DNA of 64,000 nucleotides from Nipponacmea schrenckii (Eukaryota; Mollusca; Gastropoda; Lottiidae), in NCBI GenBank assembly GCA_030562195.1, contig CM060199.1, forward strand, positions 26,928,338 through 26,992,337, in the 5' to 3' direction. The position numbers and the translations under genes are program-made. The notes beneath the pieces are model-generated. The model saw only the letters and a program-made list of their open reading frames with translations. It was not told the DNA's origin and made no database searches. Below, piece after piece: positions 1 to 14,222 of the stretch (within the stretch, counting starts at the first letter, position 1; the number at the start of each line of letters is the position of its first letter).

Positions 1-559
1 TATGACTAAATTTCTGAATTTTCGGGCAATTTGGCTGATTTTATACGATTTTAGACGATGTTTTTGCCCGAATTATAAGACGTTTTTGCCCGAATATGTG
101 GTCTCCCGAATAATTTGGGGGGGCACTGTGCCCCCCTGTGCCCCCCCGGCCCGTACGCCTATGCGGTTGGAGTGTAATGTCTCAAAATAGCTTTATTAGT
201 TGAATAACCTCAGAATATGAACTTTCCAGGCCTCAGAATATTTGTACCTTTTGCAGTTTGCTCAGACTAAGCCGCCAACGAATTGGAAAAAAAAAAAAAT
301 AAAAAAAAAATTACGATACCAATACAGTTTTCCGAAAAAATCGGAAACCTGTAATGAGCAATAGTTCATCACCAAATTTAAATTGACCTCTTGAACCAAC
401 AGCAGTAGGTGGGAAAATAACTTTAACCGTACAGCTTTTATAAGGTCAAGTTTGAAATTGAATCAAATTGGTCAGTAACTATTGCTCCTGTGCAAATTTA
501 TTCACTTCATCACTTCATTAAGTATCAAATTCTTTTACTTAAAATATTATTTTTTTCAG
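1..559. other. Non-coding flank or intron upstream of first visible exon
   Basis: No exon is recognised here. A GC-rich inverted repeat lies at 118-136 (nine-base arms GGGGGGCAC / GTGCCCCCC around one T), followed by a second run of C. It looks like the end of an unidentified transposon. A homopolymer A stretch lies at 289-310. The first supported splice acceptor of the downstream gene is at 557-559, so this part is probably its intron. Confidence 0.5.
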
Positions 560-631
560 CTGAATCTCAAGAAAATGATTTGATCTTTGAAAGTCAAACA
601 GTGAAATCTAGAATGGCTAATAATATATCAG
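560..631 (+). CDS. Exon A of the tandem exon block (24 codons)
   Basis: Acceptor TTTTTTCAG and donor GTAGGC flank 72 bases. Only the frame entered in phase 1 is open; it reads ESQENDLIF.SQTVKSRMAN. The exon is symmetric (phase 1 to 1), so it can be duplicated or skipped without a frameshift. Confidence 0.7.
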
Positions 632-3600
632 GTAGGCTGTATTTTGATCAATGAATTCTAGATATTTACTAAAAATTTGTTGTAAAGTCATCTGCATGTT
701 CTAGAGCCAATTTGCATTTCTGTACATCATATTTTCTCAGCTTTTACCTCATACCTTCATTTAACTCAACTTGGTTTCCAATATGATATTTCATTTCTTT
801 CAGCTGAATCTCAAGAAACCTGCCTTGATTTACATTTTGAAAGTCCAACAGTGAAATCTAGAATGGCTAATATTAGATCAGGTAGGCTATATCAACAATG
901 CTTTATTACAGATAACCACTTAACTTGGTTATAAGGCACTTTGTTCATTGCAAGTTGAAGAGCAACTACTTTTTATACGTTCAAACTTTATTTGGGTGTA
1001 TATATATCGTCACCCATGTCCGTCCAATCGTTTTCTCCAACATTATGAGGTGAACTATACAATATAATTATAGGAAATTCTTTTATTTACTTGGTATAAT
1101 TTTTATCAGTTCATAAGGAAGAAGGCTATCAATTTTCATCGAATTTGGAAAATATTTTCAAGGACTTATGGAAATTGAATTTCAAAATGCAATTTATATT
1201 AAATAAGCCTTTTTCAAACACTCGATGCAAAAGTTTGATACAGATTTCAATGAAACTTGGATTAAGTTGCATATCTCCACCTAAGGAAGATACAAATTTC
1301 TTTTGGAAATTAATTTATTAATTTGTGGGAATTTAAAATTTGTTCATTATAGTTTAACACTTTTGCATGCCGAGTTCTTAACAGAATTTGATGAAACTTA
1401 GCATAAATGTTTTATCACCACCCATGGGAGGACCTTATAAACTAATCTGTGAAATTTGGGTTCTATACCTCAAATAATTTGTCATATTATCCAGATACAC
1501 ACACCCAAATGCTTACTGGATTTTATATTAATTTCTAATCAAAGGATGATTTGGATATCACTTATCTTCTGTTGGCAATGTAATGAATATGATATTTTTT
1601 TTTTCAGTTGAATCTCAAGAAAATGATTTGATCTTTGAAAGTCCAACAGTGAAATCGAGAATGGCTGATAATAGATCAGGTAGAATATTCTCTTTGACTT
1701 TTCTTTAAACAAATAATTCGATATTTTGGCTTTACAAGCAATTTTGACTTTTTTTTTACATTTTGACCAAATTTGTGATTGTACATTTTGACTATATATC
1801 CAAACATAGCAATGCAAAGCATTGAAATAAACCCCTACGATTTTTTTTGGATAAAATTCTTAGCTTAACCACTTCAACAAAAATAAGCTTACATCAATGA
1901 ATAAGAAATTTTTTCTAAACATTTTTATCAAGGGAAAATATTCAAATTAAACTGCAAGTGGACATATCAAAGACACTTAACAATTTAGGCCTAAAAATAT
2001 TTTTCTCAAAAAACCATCAATGAATCAGAAATTTGATATAAACATTCCTACCAATAAGGGAAAATATTTAAATTCAATGGCAAGTCTTCATAACATAGAC
2101 ACCATTGAAAATTTAAGATAAATAAAACAAGACAAAATCAGTTTTAACTTTTGAAAAAAATATCCGATCATCATCAAAATCAATAGGGATCTTCTTTCCT
2201 ATGGTACAAATACATATACAAAAAATAAAATCAATCCATTGATGATTGTAGGAGTAAGAGTGTGCACAATCCCTACATTTGGAGAAATCAAGACTAAGTC
2301 CAAAAAACAGACAAAACAGTCCTATTTCTGATCATCACCAAAATCAATAGGGATCATCTTTACTATTGTGCAAATACATATACCAAAAAGAAAATCAATC
2401 CGTTGATGATTGTTGGAGTTAGAGCGTGCACAGGCTCTACATTTGGAAGAATCCAGTCTAAGTCCAAAAACAGCCATATTTCTGCTAAAAATTATCCTAT
2501 CATCATCAAAATCAATAGGGATCTTCTTTACTATGTACAAATACATATACAAAATAAAAGCAATCCATTGAAAACTGTTGGCTGTGGAGTGAGCACAAAC
2601 TAATTGTGAACAGAGAGACAGACCAACAGATAGATATTTTATTTCTTTCAGCTGAATCTCAAGAAAGCTGCCTTGATTTAGATTTTGAAAGTCCAACCGT
2701 GACATCTAGAATGGCTAATATTAGATCAGGTAGGCTATATCAACAATGCTTTATTACAGATAACCACTTAACTTGGTTATAAGGCACTTTGTTCATTGCA
2801 AGTTGAAGAGCAACTACTTTTTATACGTTCAAACTTTATTTGGGTGTATATATATCGTCACCCATGTCCGTCCAATCGTTTGCTCCAACATTATGAGGTG
2901 AACTATACAATATAATTATAGGAAATTCTTTTATTTACTTGGTATAATTTTTATCAGTTCATAAGGAAGAAGGCTATCAATTTTCATCGAATTTGGAAAA
3001 TATGGACTTATGGAATTTGAATTTCAAAACGCAATTTATATTATATTAGCCTTTTTATACACCCACATTATAGTGTGAAAAATCCAAATAAAATTAAAAG
3101 ATGAACAAAACCACACATGAAGGTAAATAATGGTGATTCGAGTTGTAGAGAGGATATAGGTGTATAAATCTTTAAATAATAAAACTGCTGTCAAATAAAA
3201 CCATTTTATTCCTCCAACGTTTCGTAAGCTTAAAAACCCAGGAAGTTTGTCAGTCCGTCCACAATTTCTTGTGGGTGCGATAGAGACTACAGTTTTGATC
3301 TGATTTTGATCAAACTTGGTATGCTAGTGTATATTAGTAAGAGTTGGATGCTTTCGATTTCCAAGAATTTTCGTTGATTCATTCGGGAATTATTGCCCTT
3401 TACTTAGCCAAAATACGTTGAAATTAACTTTGTGGTGAGACTACATTTTGAATCAAACTTGGTACACTAGTGTATATTGATATCAATGTTAGTTTCAAAT
3501 TAACCACATTTAACAAAAAAACTTCTAAAAGACACTGTTATTATTGTTCTTCATTACTCATATTTTGAATAAAATGACTTCACTAATGGCTTACTTAAAA

Positions 3601-6600
3601 CAAAAAAGTGACATTAAATTTGCTGCTGTGTTTGTGTTCACGTTCGCGTTTTGCTCGTTCAAACACTTGATGCCAGAGTTTGCTACAGATTTCTATGAAA
3701 CTTGGTTAAGATACACATTTCTTTTGGAAATTTAAGTATTAACTTATGGGAATTTATGTTTTATCACCACCCATGGAAGGAGTTTATTGATATTTTGTGT
3801 ATCAATGATTGTGTGAAAAAGATCCGCTTACTAATGCATTCAATTTTCAAGAATTGATACACTAGTGGCAGAATTTGGTAAAAAAAAAAAAAAAGTCTAC
3901 AATCTACACAGAAGTGTTAATTCTAACTAGCTCCTGTGTAGGCTTAGCTGTCTTTTTCTTTGTATCATGCCTCATATTGGCCGCAATTCTGGTCCTGATT
4001 CACTTGCCACAGCTTTGAATTACTTCTTTAAGGTGATGAAACAAGTTTAGAGGCTGTACTGACCACTCGAAAAGTTTCAGCGACTTCGAAAACACCACTG
4101 AGCAGCACTCGTACATCAGGTAATGCCATTACACATTAAGTAAATATTAACAGATCTTGTAATAAAACCAATTCTAACAAGTCTCACTAATAAACAAAAA
4201 TCATTGCTATTAAGGCTATGACAAGATACCGGTAGCTAAGGTTTTAAATGAATAAGGGAGAAGTGCTCTCAAGATTAGTGATTTTGACGAATCAATTATT
4301 CGTGACATATATTCGAATAGTAATCGATTAATCTTAAAAACAGTTCAACGGCATTTATGAACTAGATCTATAGGAAAAGAAAATCTACTTGCCAATCCCA
4401 CACAAAGTCCTCGAAAAGAGATAGATCTTGGTGCATCAAATTGATTAAAAATATAAATATTTATTTACCGATTTTGATATTCATTGAATATTCACCGAAG
4501 CGTCAATGTATTGAAGAAAGTGAATGGAATAGAGATAAATTAATGACTTTGTAAAAAGATTTTTCCTGCCCTCAGTTGTTGTTAGCCTGCCAATTTAGAA
4601 AACTACTTAGTTGATATCTGTGTTAAATCGTGTAGTCTTTTCCATTGATCAATAAAAGTGAAGAATTTATATTCTAATTAAAAAATGATTAGTTTTTAAT
4701 GATCCTATTAAATATTTTTTTGTAACTGTAGATGATGATGACTCGGGAAGTCTATTTTCAACACCTTCTGGTAAGTTTTATGATTAATTTCAATTCAATT
4801 TTTATACGACCACATTTAATGTGTTTATTATAATTGTGTTTCCTGTTCTTCCTTACACACTCGCTTGTAAACATTCTAAAATAAAGAGTGACTGATCTTA
4901 ATGAAATTTGGGTATGTAAGGCCGAAAGATCTTGGCAAATATGTAAATGTGATTAAAATACAGATGTGTTCATCCAAATCTTGTTATTTTTGATATATAT
5001 ACATAATTACTTATTTTTTAATTAAGTAATTACTTATAGTTGTGTAGATATAAATGTATCTTTAATCTAAAATATTGGCGATATTTTTCAGCTTGCAGTT
5101 CTTTTAGAGGCAAAGATTCTAATCAATTAAGTAAGTATTTTTATACCACTCGTGTTTCTATGTGAACATATATTGTGATCACTCTGTTGGGCTGTAGAAC
5201 GATATTACCATAATTCGCTTATTAAAGATCTAGATTCACCTATTTTGTTTGGATGAAATTGGAGATTCTGAGTCATGTTTATAAAACGAAAGGTTAATGT
5301 GGAATGATACATGGAAATCAACATATTATTGCTGTATGTTTACGCTTGCTCACTCCTTTTTATACGACCACATCTCTCTATGTGGACGTATATTGTTGGC
5401 ACCCATGTCCGTCCGTCGGTCGGTCGGTCCGTCCACAATTTCTTGCGAACGCGATAGCAGCTACAATTTTCATCCGATCTTCACGAAACTTGGAATATAT
5501 GTTCATGTCAATAGAATACAGGTCAAGTTCGAACATGAATCGAATCGCTCAGTTACTATTGCTCCTGTGTAGCGAGTTCTCCGAGCTTGCGAGGTGTACT
5601 ATACAATATATAGGAAATTCTTGTGAACGCGATAGCAGCTACAATTTTCATCCGATCTTCACGAAACTTGGAATATATGTTCATGTCAATAGAATACAGG
5701 TCAAGTTCGAACATGAATCGAATCGCTCAGTTACTATTGCTCCTGTGTAGCGAGTTCTCTGAGCTTGCGAGGTGTACTTTACAATATATAGGATATTCTT
5801 GTGAACGGGATAGCAGCTACAATTTTCATCTGATGTCAATGAAACTTGGAATATTTGTTCAGGTCAATAAAATAACGATCAAGTTAGAAATTAATCGAAT
5901 TGGTCAAAAAATATTGCTCCTATGCAGCAGATTCTCCGAGCTTGCAATTGTGCCATACAATATATATGGAATTGATATGAAAATTGTACCTGATAACACG
6001 TTCACACATAACATTACAATATATTCCAAGTTCCAGGAAGATTCTTGTGAAGTAATGTCAATAATATAGGTCAGGTTTCGAAAATGAATCAAATCGGTCA
6101 GTAACTATTACATACTTCGGAAATTTTTGTGAACACTATATCAGGTACAATTTTCATCCAATCTTATTGAAAGTTAGAATATATGTTCATGTCAATAAAC
6201 GAAGGTCAAATTTGAAAATGAATCAAATCTATCAGTATTTATGCTCCTGTGCAGCGAGTTCTATGATCTTGTGAAGTGCATTATACAATATATAGGAAAT
6301 TCTCAGGTACGATTTTCATGCGATCTTAATGAAACTTGGAATATATGTTAATGTCAATGGGAGTTTGAAAATGAATTGAATCGGTCAGATACTGTTGCTC
6401 CTGTGCAGCGAGTTCTCTGAGCTTGTGAGGTGTGCTATACAATATAGATAACTATTGCTCCTTTCGATGAAACTTGGAATGTATATACACCTCATTAAAA
6501 TCAATTTTTGTAAAGTTTAAATCATCTTTCGTCATCTTAACTTCTTGCTGCTGGAGTGGTCGTATATCTCGCGCATTTGCCCGCGCGACTATCTTTGTCT

Positions 6601-7670
6601 ATGGAAAGGTCTTGTTAACATCTTCAACATGTTCAATATTGATGAATTTTGTATACAACATTTTTCGTTGATCTCCACCCATTGAAGAACCTTATCAGTA
6701 TTTAGTTTAACATAAAAAATTTTGGGTTTGACTTGGCCACTTAAACTTCAAAACTTGTTTATTTTGTTTTTATAATTTTAGTTCTAGACAAACTACAAAG
6801 TATGCAGGAAGACATTACTGCCATTAAGAACGTGATTTTTGGAGGAGAATCTGAAGAAACTGTTGTGAGCTTCCTTCCTAATGGTCAAAAACTTGATTCA
6901 TATGAAGCGGTAAAAACCTTTGAAGAAAAAATTGGTGATAAGCACAGGCAATTGGTAAATAATTATATTGTCAAAAAGCTTTGGAGGGATATGGAAATGT
7001 TCTGTAGTTATGTAGTTCTATGTTCATGGCATATTGAGTATCCTTTTTATACGCCCAAATTTTGTTTCTTATTAATTATTGATATTGGATATGTTGTAAT
7101 AAAATAGGGTAGCAAGTGTCCACGAGAGGCCATCTGGCATGATGTCAGATATCAATTTCACTATTTCACAATTAAGACCAAATCAAGATAGGAGTAGAAA
7201 AAATTCAAGAGCCATCATAGAATTATGTTAATTAAAATGATGTGTTTTAATTTGTCAATTAGCTCTATACAGGGCGCAGTATTTTTTTATAGTTAAGAAA
7301 ATTTGGGGTGAAGTGGAGACTATAAATTCCTGTAAGAAAAAGTGTAACAATACTGTGAAGAAATATATGCTTGATGGTTGTGAGAGGTAAAATATGGATG
7401 TATATGTTACCTGACTCGACATGATTTCTTCTTTTCAAGGTTCTTGCCTTAGCTTCACAAGAAACGGGCACAGATGGGGGAAAGATATGTAGAACAATAA
7501 TGAGGTCCCTCATGACCAATGGATGCATGAGTGTGTATAGTGGTACGGGTCAAAAGGGGAAAAAACAATTCAGTGGTACGCCATTGTACAGAATAATCTT
7601 ACGTAAGTATATTTTAATTTCATTTTTATACGCCCAAAACGAAGTTGTGGTCGTATATTGTGATCACCCC

Positions 7671-7721
<51 letters not shown>

Positions 7722-10700
7722 GTGTGTGTGTCTGTCTGTTCACATTTTCTTGTGTCCACTCTACAGCCTACAATTTTTGACCGATCCTTTTCAAATTTGG
7801 TATGTGGATTATTGGGGACATAATGAGGACCCCTATTGATTTTGGTGCTAATCGGACAATTTTTGACCGGTATAGAGCGTTTTTAGGCCAAAAATGACCG
7901 GAATATCTTGTGTCCTCTCTACAGCCCACAATTTTTGACCGATCTTTTTCAAATTTGGTATATGGATTATTGGGGACATAATGAGGACCCCTATTGATTT
8001 TGGTGCCAATCGGACAATTTTTGACCGGTATAGAGCGTTTTTAGGCCAAAAATGTCCGAAATATCTTGTGTCCTCTCTACAGCCCACAATTTTTGAACGA
8101 TCTTTTTCAAATTTGGTATATGGATTATTGGGGACATAATGAGGACCCCTATTGATTTTGGTTCCAATCGGACAACTTTTGACCGGTAAAGAGCGTTTTT
8201 AGGCCAAAAATGTCCGAAATATCTTGTGTCCTCTCTACAGCCCACAATTTTTGACCGATCTTTTTCAAATTTGGTATATAGATTATTGGGGACATAATGA
8301 GGACCCCTATTGATTTTAGTGCTAATCGGACAATTTTTGACCGGTATAGAGCGTTTTTAGGCCAAAAATGTCTGAAATATCTTGTGTCCTCCCTACAGCC
8401 CACAATTTTTTAACGATCTTTTTCAAATTTGGTATGTGGATTATTGGGGACATAATGAGGACCTCTATTGATTTTGGTGCCAATCGGACAACTTTTGACC
8501 AGTAAAGAGCGTTTTTAGGCCAAAAATGTCCGAAATATCTTGTGTCCTCTCTACAGCCCACAATTTTTGACCCATCTTTTTCAAATTTGGTATATGGATT
8601 ATTGGGGACATAATGAGGACCCCTATTGATATTGGTGCCAATCGCGGACAATTTTTTTTTCGGTATAGAGCGTTTTTAGGCCAAAAATGTCCGAAATATC
8701 TTGTGTCTACTCTATACCCTACAGTTTGTGACCGATCTTTTTCAAATTTGGTGTGTGGATTATTGGGGACATAATGAGGACCCCTATTGATTTTGGTGCA
8801 AATCAGACAATTTTTGACGTGGATAGAGCGTTTTTAGGCCAAAAATATCTAAAAAATCTTGTGTCTTCTCTACAGCCCAGAATTTTTGACCGATCTTTTT
8901 CAAATTTGGTATGTGGATTACTGGGGACATGAGGATCCCTATTGATTTTGGTGCCAATCAGATAATTGTTGACCGAGATAAAGCGTTTTTAGGCCAAAAA
9001 TGTCTGATAAAATCTTGTGTCCACTCTACAGCCTACAATATTTGATTGATCTTTTTCAAANNNNNNNNNNNNNNNNNNNNNNNNNNNNNNNNNNNNNNNN
9101 NNNNNNNNNNNNNNNNNNNNNNNNNNNNNNNNNNNNNNNNNNNNNNNNNNNNNNNNNNNNNNNNNNNNNNNNNNNNNNNNNNNNNNNNNNNNNNNNNNNN
9201 NNNNNNNNNNNNNNNNNNNNNNNNNNNNNNNNNNNNNNNNNNNNNNNNNNNNNNNNNNNNNNNNNNNNNNNNNNNNNNNNNNNNNNNNNNNNNNNNNNNN
9301 NNNNNNNNNNNNNNNNNNNNNNNNNNNNNNNNNNNNNNNNNNNNNNNNNNNNNNNNNNNNNNNNNNNNNNNNNNNNNNNNNNNNNNNNNNNNNNNNNNNN
9401 NNNNNNNNNNNNNNNNNNNNNNNNNNNNNNNNNNNNNNNNNNNNNNNNNNNNNNNNNNNNNNNNNNNNNNNNNNNNNNNNNNNNNNNNNNNNNNNNNNNN
9501 NNNNNNNNNNNNNNNNNNNNNNNNNNNNNNNNNNNNNNNNNNNNNNNNNNNNNNNNNNNNACACCTTAAAATTTGGGCCCTTTTTCCTTTTTGTTAATTC
9601 TCTTATTTTGGCAATTATTAACATTTTTTTGTTGGACAGATTTGTAATTAAACTGTCCGCCCGACAGAAAGTTTTGCCCCCAGGATAAATTTTTTGTTTT
9701 TATTTAAAAAAAGGTTTAAACCCTTTTATAAGGGAATCAACCTGAAAAAAACCCATCCCATGTAAAAATTTTCCTTTTCATTTTAAAACAATCCCATTTT
9801 TTTAAAGAGTGATTTATAAAAAACAAAAGAATTTTTTTAAAATCAAATGATTAACCCATTAGAAAACATTCTAACTTCATAATAAACAAAAGGGTTTTAA
9901 AAATTATTATTATTAAAACTTTAATTGCGCATATGAAAAGGTACATGTAGGGGGTCCTTAGTTACCAACTTTTTTATTTGGGTTTGTATTATAAATGCTT
10001 TGGGATGTTTTTTTATTCAATGCCAGTCGAAAAGCGTACTATCATAGGGTTTTTAAACGTTTTTATGTTTTAGGTAATTTTTGAACTTTTAGATCTTAAC
10101 ATCTATGGAATATTTGCCACGTAACCTGAAAATATAAAATGGAATATATTTTACTAAATTTTTAAATATTTTAAAAATATTAACGTTTTCATAAAAATTT
10201 CAAATACATTAATTTAAAACGTTAAAATTTTAAAGATTTTTTATTTTGGAATATTACATAATTTAGAATTGACAAACTTAGAAATTTTATAAATTAACCG
10301 TTAATATTGAATAAACTTTTACATACCGGGTTGGGATAATATCAAAAAATAAGTTAAAATGTTCCAAAAAATTTAAAAGGAGTAAAAAAACTTAACTTAT
10401 CAAAGAAACTTAAATGTTATGAGTAAAGAATTAGAACAAAAAATATTGATGATTAACTCCATGTAAATACATTTTTTTACAGTTCTAGTTATTAACTATT
10501 TTCATTAGTGAAATTAAAAAATGCCTGGAAATTTTTATTTATTTTCCCCAGGGAAAACCCAAGTTTATTTAAGATTTCTAATTTACCCAAAATGGTTTTA
10601 AGTTTTTTTAAAAGTTTTTTGGTTATTTATTCAAAAAATCAAAATTTAGATTTGGAACCATGGAGAAAGAAATGGGGGGTTGGGGAAATTAAATACTTAA

Positions 10701-13700
10701 TACTACGGAATTTAATTAAAATTGAATATTTTTTTAACAATTTTTGAATTATTCCCCTGATTACAATCAGTAAGATTTTTATCTAATGTTAAAACCCTTT
10801 TTTTTTATTTTATTGAATTTCCCAGTAAAAGAAAGTTTTGAAACTTTTTATTTTGGTTTTTTTCCTTTTTTTTTTAACATTTAACAAATAACGTTTTTAA
10901 ATGTTTTGAAATTTTAAAATTTGTTTTTTTATGAATAAAAAATTTATTTAACATTATATTCATTTTTAAAAGTTTTAAAACGTTTTTTGGGTTTTTTGGG
11001 TTTTTAAAATTAAAATTTTGAAAAAACTAAAAAGTTTAAAACAAATGTTTTTTACCATTTGTAAAACAGTTTAAAAAACGTAAAAGAACAAAACGAAACA
11101 TTATTTTAAACAGTTGAAGTGGAATTTTTATAAAAAGCTTTGAGAATGTTTTTAAATGGATTTTAAAAAATGATCTTAAACAGGTTTCAGTAAAAGCGAT
11201 CTCTAACTTTATCATAATGTTTTTAAAACTTTTTTAAAAATGTTTTTAAATGGGGTTTAATGTGATTTATTGCAACAAAAAATCAAAATTTTAAGAAAAT
11301 GCTTTGAAACATCTCATTGGTGAAAGATTTTTCACATTTGTAAAACAGTTTACAAAAACGTGAAATGAACATACGAAACAAAATTTTAAACATGTTGAAG
11401 TGGAATATTAAAAAAATGCTTTGAGAATTTTTTAAATGGATTTTAACAAATGATCTTAAACAAGTTTGAGTAAAAGCGATCTCTAACTTTATCAATAATG
11501 TTTTTAAAACGTTTTTAAAATGTTTTATAAATGAGGTAAATGTGAATTATTGCAACAAAAAATCAAAATGTTAAGAAAATGACTTTGAAACATCTCATTG
11601 GTGAAAGATTTTATCACATTTGTAAAACAGTTTACATAAACGTGAAATGAACATATCGAAACATTATTTTAAACATGTTGAAGTGGAATATTCATAAAAA
11701 TGCTTTGAGAATGTTTTTAAATGGATTTTAACAAATGATCTTAAACAGGTTTCAGTAAAAGCGATCTCTAACTTTATCAATAATGTTTTTAAAACGTTTT
11801 TAAAAGTTTTATAAATGAGGTTAATGTGAATTATTGCAAAAAAAAAATCAAAATGTTAAGAAAATGACTTTGAAACATCTAATTGGAGAAAGATTTTATC
11901 AGATTTGTAAAACATTTTACATAAACGTGAAATGAACATAACGAAACATTATTTTAAACATGTTGAAGTGGAATATTTATAAAAATGCTTTGAGAATATT
12001 TTTAAATGGATTTTAACAAATGATTTTAAACAAGTTTCAGTAAAAGCGATTTCTATCTTTATCAATAATGTTTTTAAAACGTTTTTAAAATGTTTTATAA
12101 ATGAGGTTAATGTGAATTATTGCAACAAAAAATCAAAATGTTAAGAAAATGACTTTGAAACATCTAATTGGTGAAAGATTTTGTCACATTTGTAAAACAG
12201 TTTACATAAACGTAAAAAGAACATAACGAAATATTATTTCAAACATGGTGGATTATTCATGAAAATGTTTTGAGTATGTTTTTAAATGGATTTTAACAAA
12301 TGATCCTAACAATATATAATAATAACGACTATTCTTTCAATTTAACATTAATGGTTACTCATGAATATAACTTTTAGTATTTAAATGTTATTAAGACCTT
12401 ATAAATTCTTGTTCAATATCATATGAATTCAAGAAATATAGAGAGAATATGCATAACCAAATACATGTATGTTTAAAATGGATACATGAAATCCTCCTAA
12501 AACCTATAGGACTTATAAGCATCAAAGATAAAACATGCCCGAAGCGATTCAAAATATTATCTTAAAGGACGATATCTAATATGAGTTTTGGCGGGGGTAA
12601 ATTGGCCTTTAATAGCCAGTATTATTAATTAAAAATTTTAATTCTCTATGACAGTTGGATATATTTAGGCATGAAATTAACAGGTTAGGGTTTTTTTTCG
12701 ACATGTTCTTTCTAAAAATCGTATCGAGAATTTGCGGACGGTGAAATTCCATTTACTTTTTTTTCCGAATTACTGGTTATCTTGCTTTAAATTTTTTTTT
12801 TTCGAATTTAGTTATAGCCTTACACAAAATATAAAAAGTAACAGTCATGTAAATGAACAACAACAAATATCTGGATCTGACGAAAATGGAAAGACAAATT
12901 TATGATGCTAAATATAAGATTTGACAGAACTAAATAGAAGCGTCCATGAATTGTAATATACCTATTCTTTTTTTTTTTAATGAACCGTGACATAATATAC
13001 AACTATGTAGACCTATTATGTTTGTGTTTAAACTAATAAGGATGATTTTTTATAAAAGATTGTTTAAATCAAACTATATTCTTCATTTCGGCAACTGCAT
13101 GTTAGTCCAACTATAATATTTTCAGTTATTTTCTTTCGAATGACGATTGGAACTATAATGATAATTTTTTTTTTCAATTTATCGTGCCAAATGTCACTAT
13201 ACTTGTTTGGAACTATAACTAACTTCTAGAACATTTTCCAAGACAATTCTAACTATAAGTTTTTCAAAAAGCCTCTAGGCCTATAAATGTCCAAAAAAAT
13301 CTAGCTTTTTCATAACCTATTTCATTTTTCACAAAATTTTTATTCACTGCCTGAGCATGCTGTGGGAATTTATTTTTCATGCAATTGCATTGTCTTAAGT
13401 CGTTCTTCAAAATAAAGAGGAATATTATTGTAAGTTTAAGAAAAGCCATAGGCCTATAGGCCTAATATTCTGTACGGTATTTTATACCAGTTTCTCTGTT
13501 GTGATGACACTAATTTAGTTAAATACTCGACTAGAAAGTTATATATAAAAAGGGTAACTTTTAACCCATGCCTACAGATTGTCCCAAAATCATTAGGTTA
13601 TTAGGAGTTGTTTATTGCGACTGAGAGGTTAGAATCTAGGTTGTAGGGACTACCATAGAAACAGAATAACTTTATTAAAATTACTTCTATGGTTTGAACC

Positions 13701-14155
13701 TGCTTCAATTCTCTCCCTTTGACCACAGACAAGAGCTTGAGCTCCACTAACGTCAGGCCGATCGAGAATACGAAATTGCGGCTGGTTGAAATAGACTATC
13801 GGTACTGCACGCTTTTTTTTTCAACGGCGCGAAACGCCATTTTAGAGTGTATAGCTGGTGGAAGAAGGCAGTATTTATTTCATTAACGTAAGTAAATTTT
13901 ACTGTTCTAGTTTCAATTATATAATGGAAGGAATTTCAACAATAAGAAACGGGCACAGATGGGGGAAAGATATGTAGAACAATAATGAGGTCCCTCATGA
14001 CCAATGGATGCATGAGTGTGTATAGTGGTACGGGTCAAAAGGGGAAAAAACAATTCAGTGGTACGCCATTGTACAGAATAATCTTACGTAAGTATATTTT
14101 AATTTCATTTTTATACGCCCAAAACGAAGTTGTGGTCGTATATTGTGATCACCCC

Positions 14156-14222
<67 letters not shown>

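Noticed and set aside
5304..6069. Plus-strand frames of about 148 codons
   Set aside because: Monomers of the pearl-like element; the frames overlap and repeat each other.
7295..7390. Possible extra exon between exons 8 and 9
   Set aside because: It has AG and GT borders and an open frame, but enters in phase 1 and leaves in phase 2, which does not fit the phase-0 junction of its neighbours.
7848..8651. Overlapping minus-strand frames of 79-109 codons (also at 14331-15134)
   Set aside because: They are the 158-bp monomer read through; the same peptide recurs with each unit and shows no domain.
9000..9624. Long frames across the N gap (also 46749-47396)
   Set aside because: Made of unknown bases; no support.
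13946..14087. Functional duplicate of exon 9
   Set aside because: No acceptor; an in-frame stop lies directly upstream.
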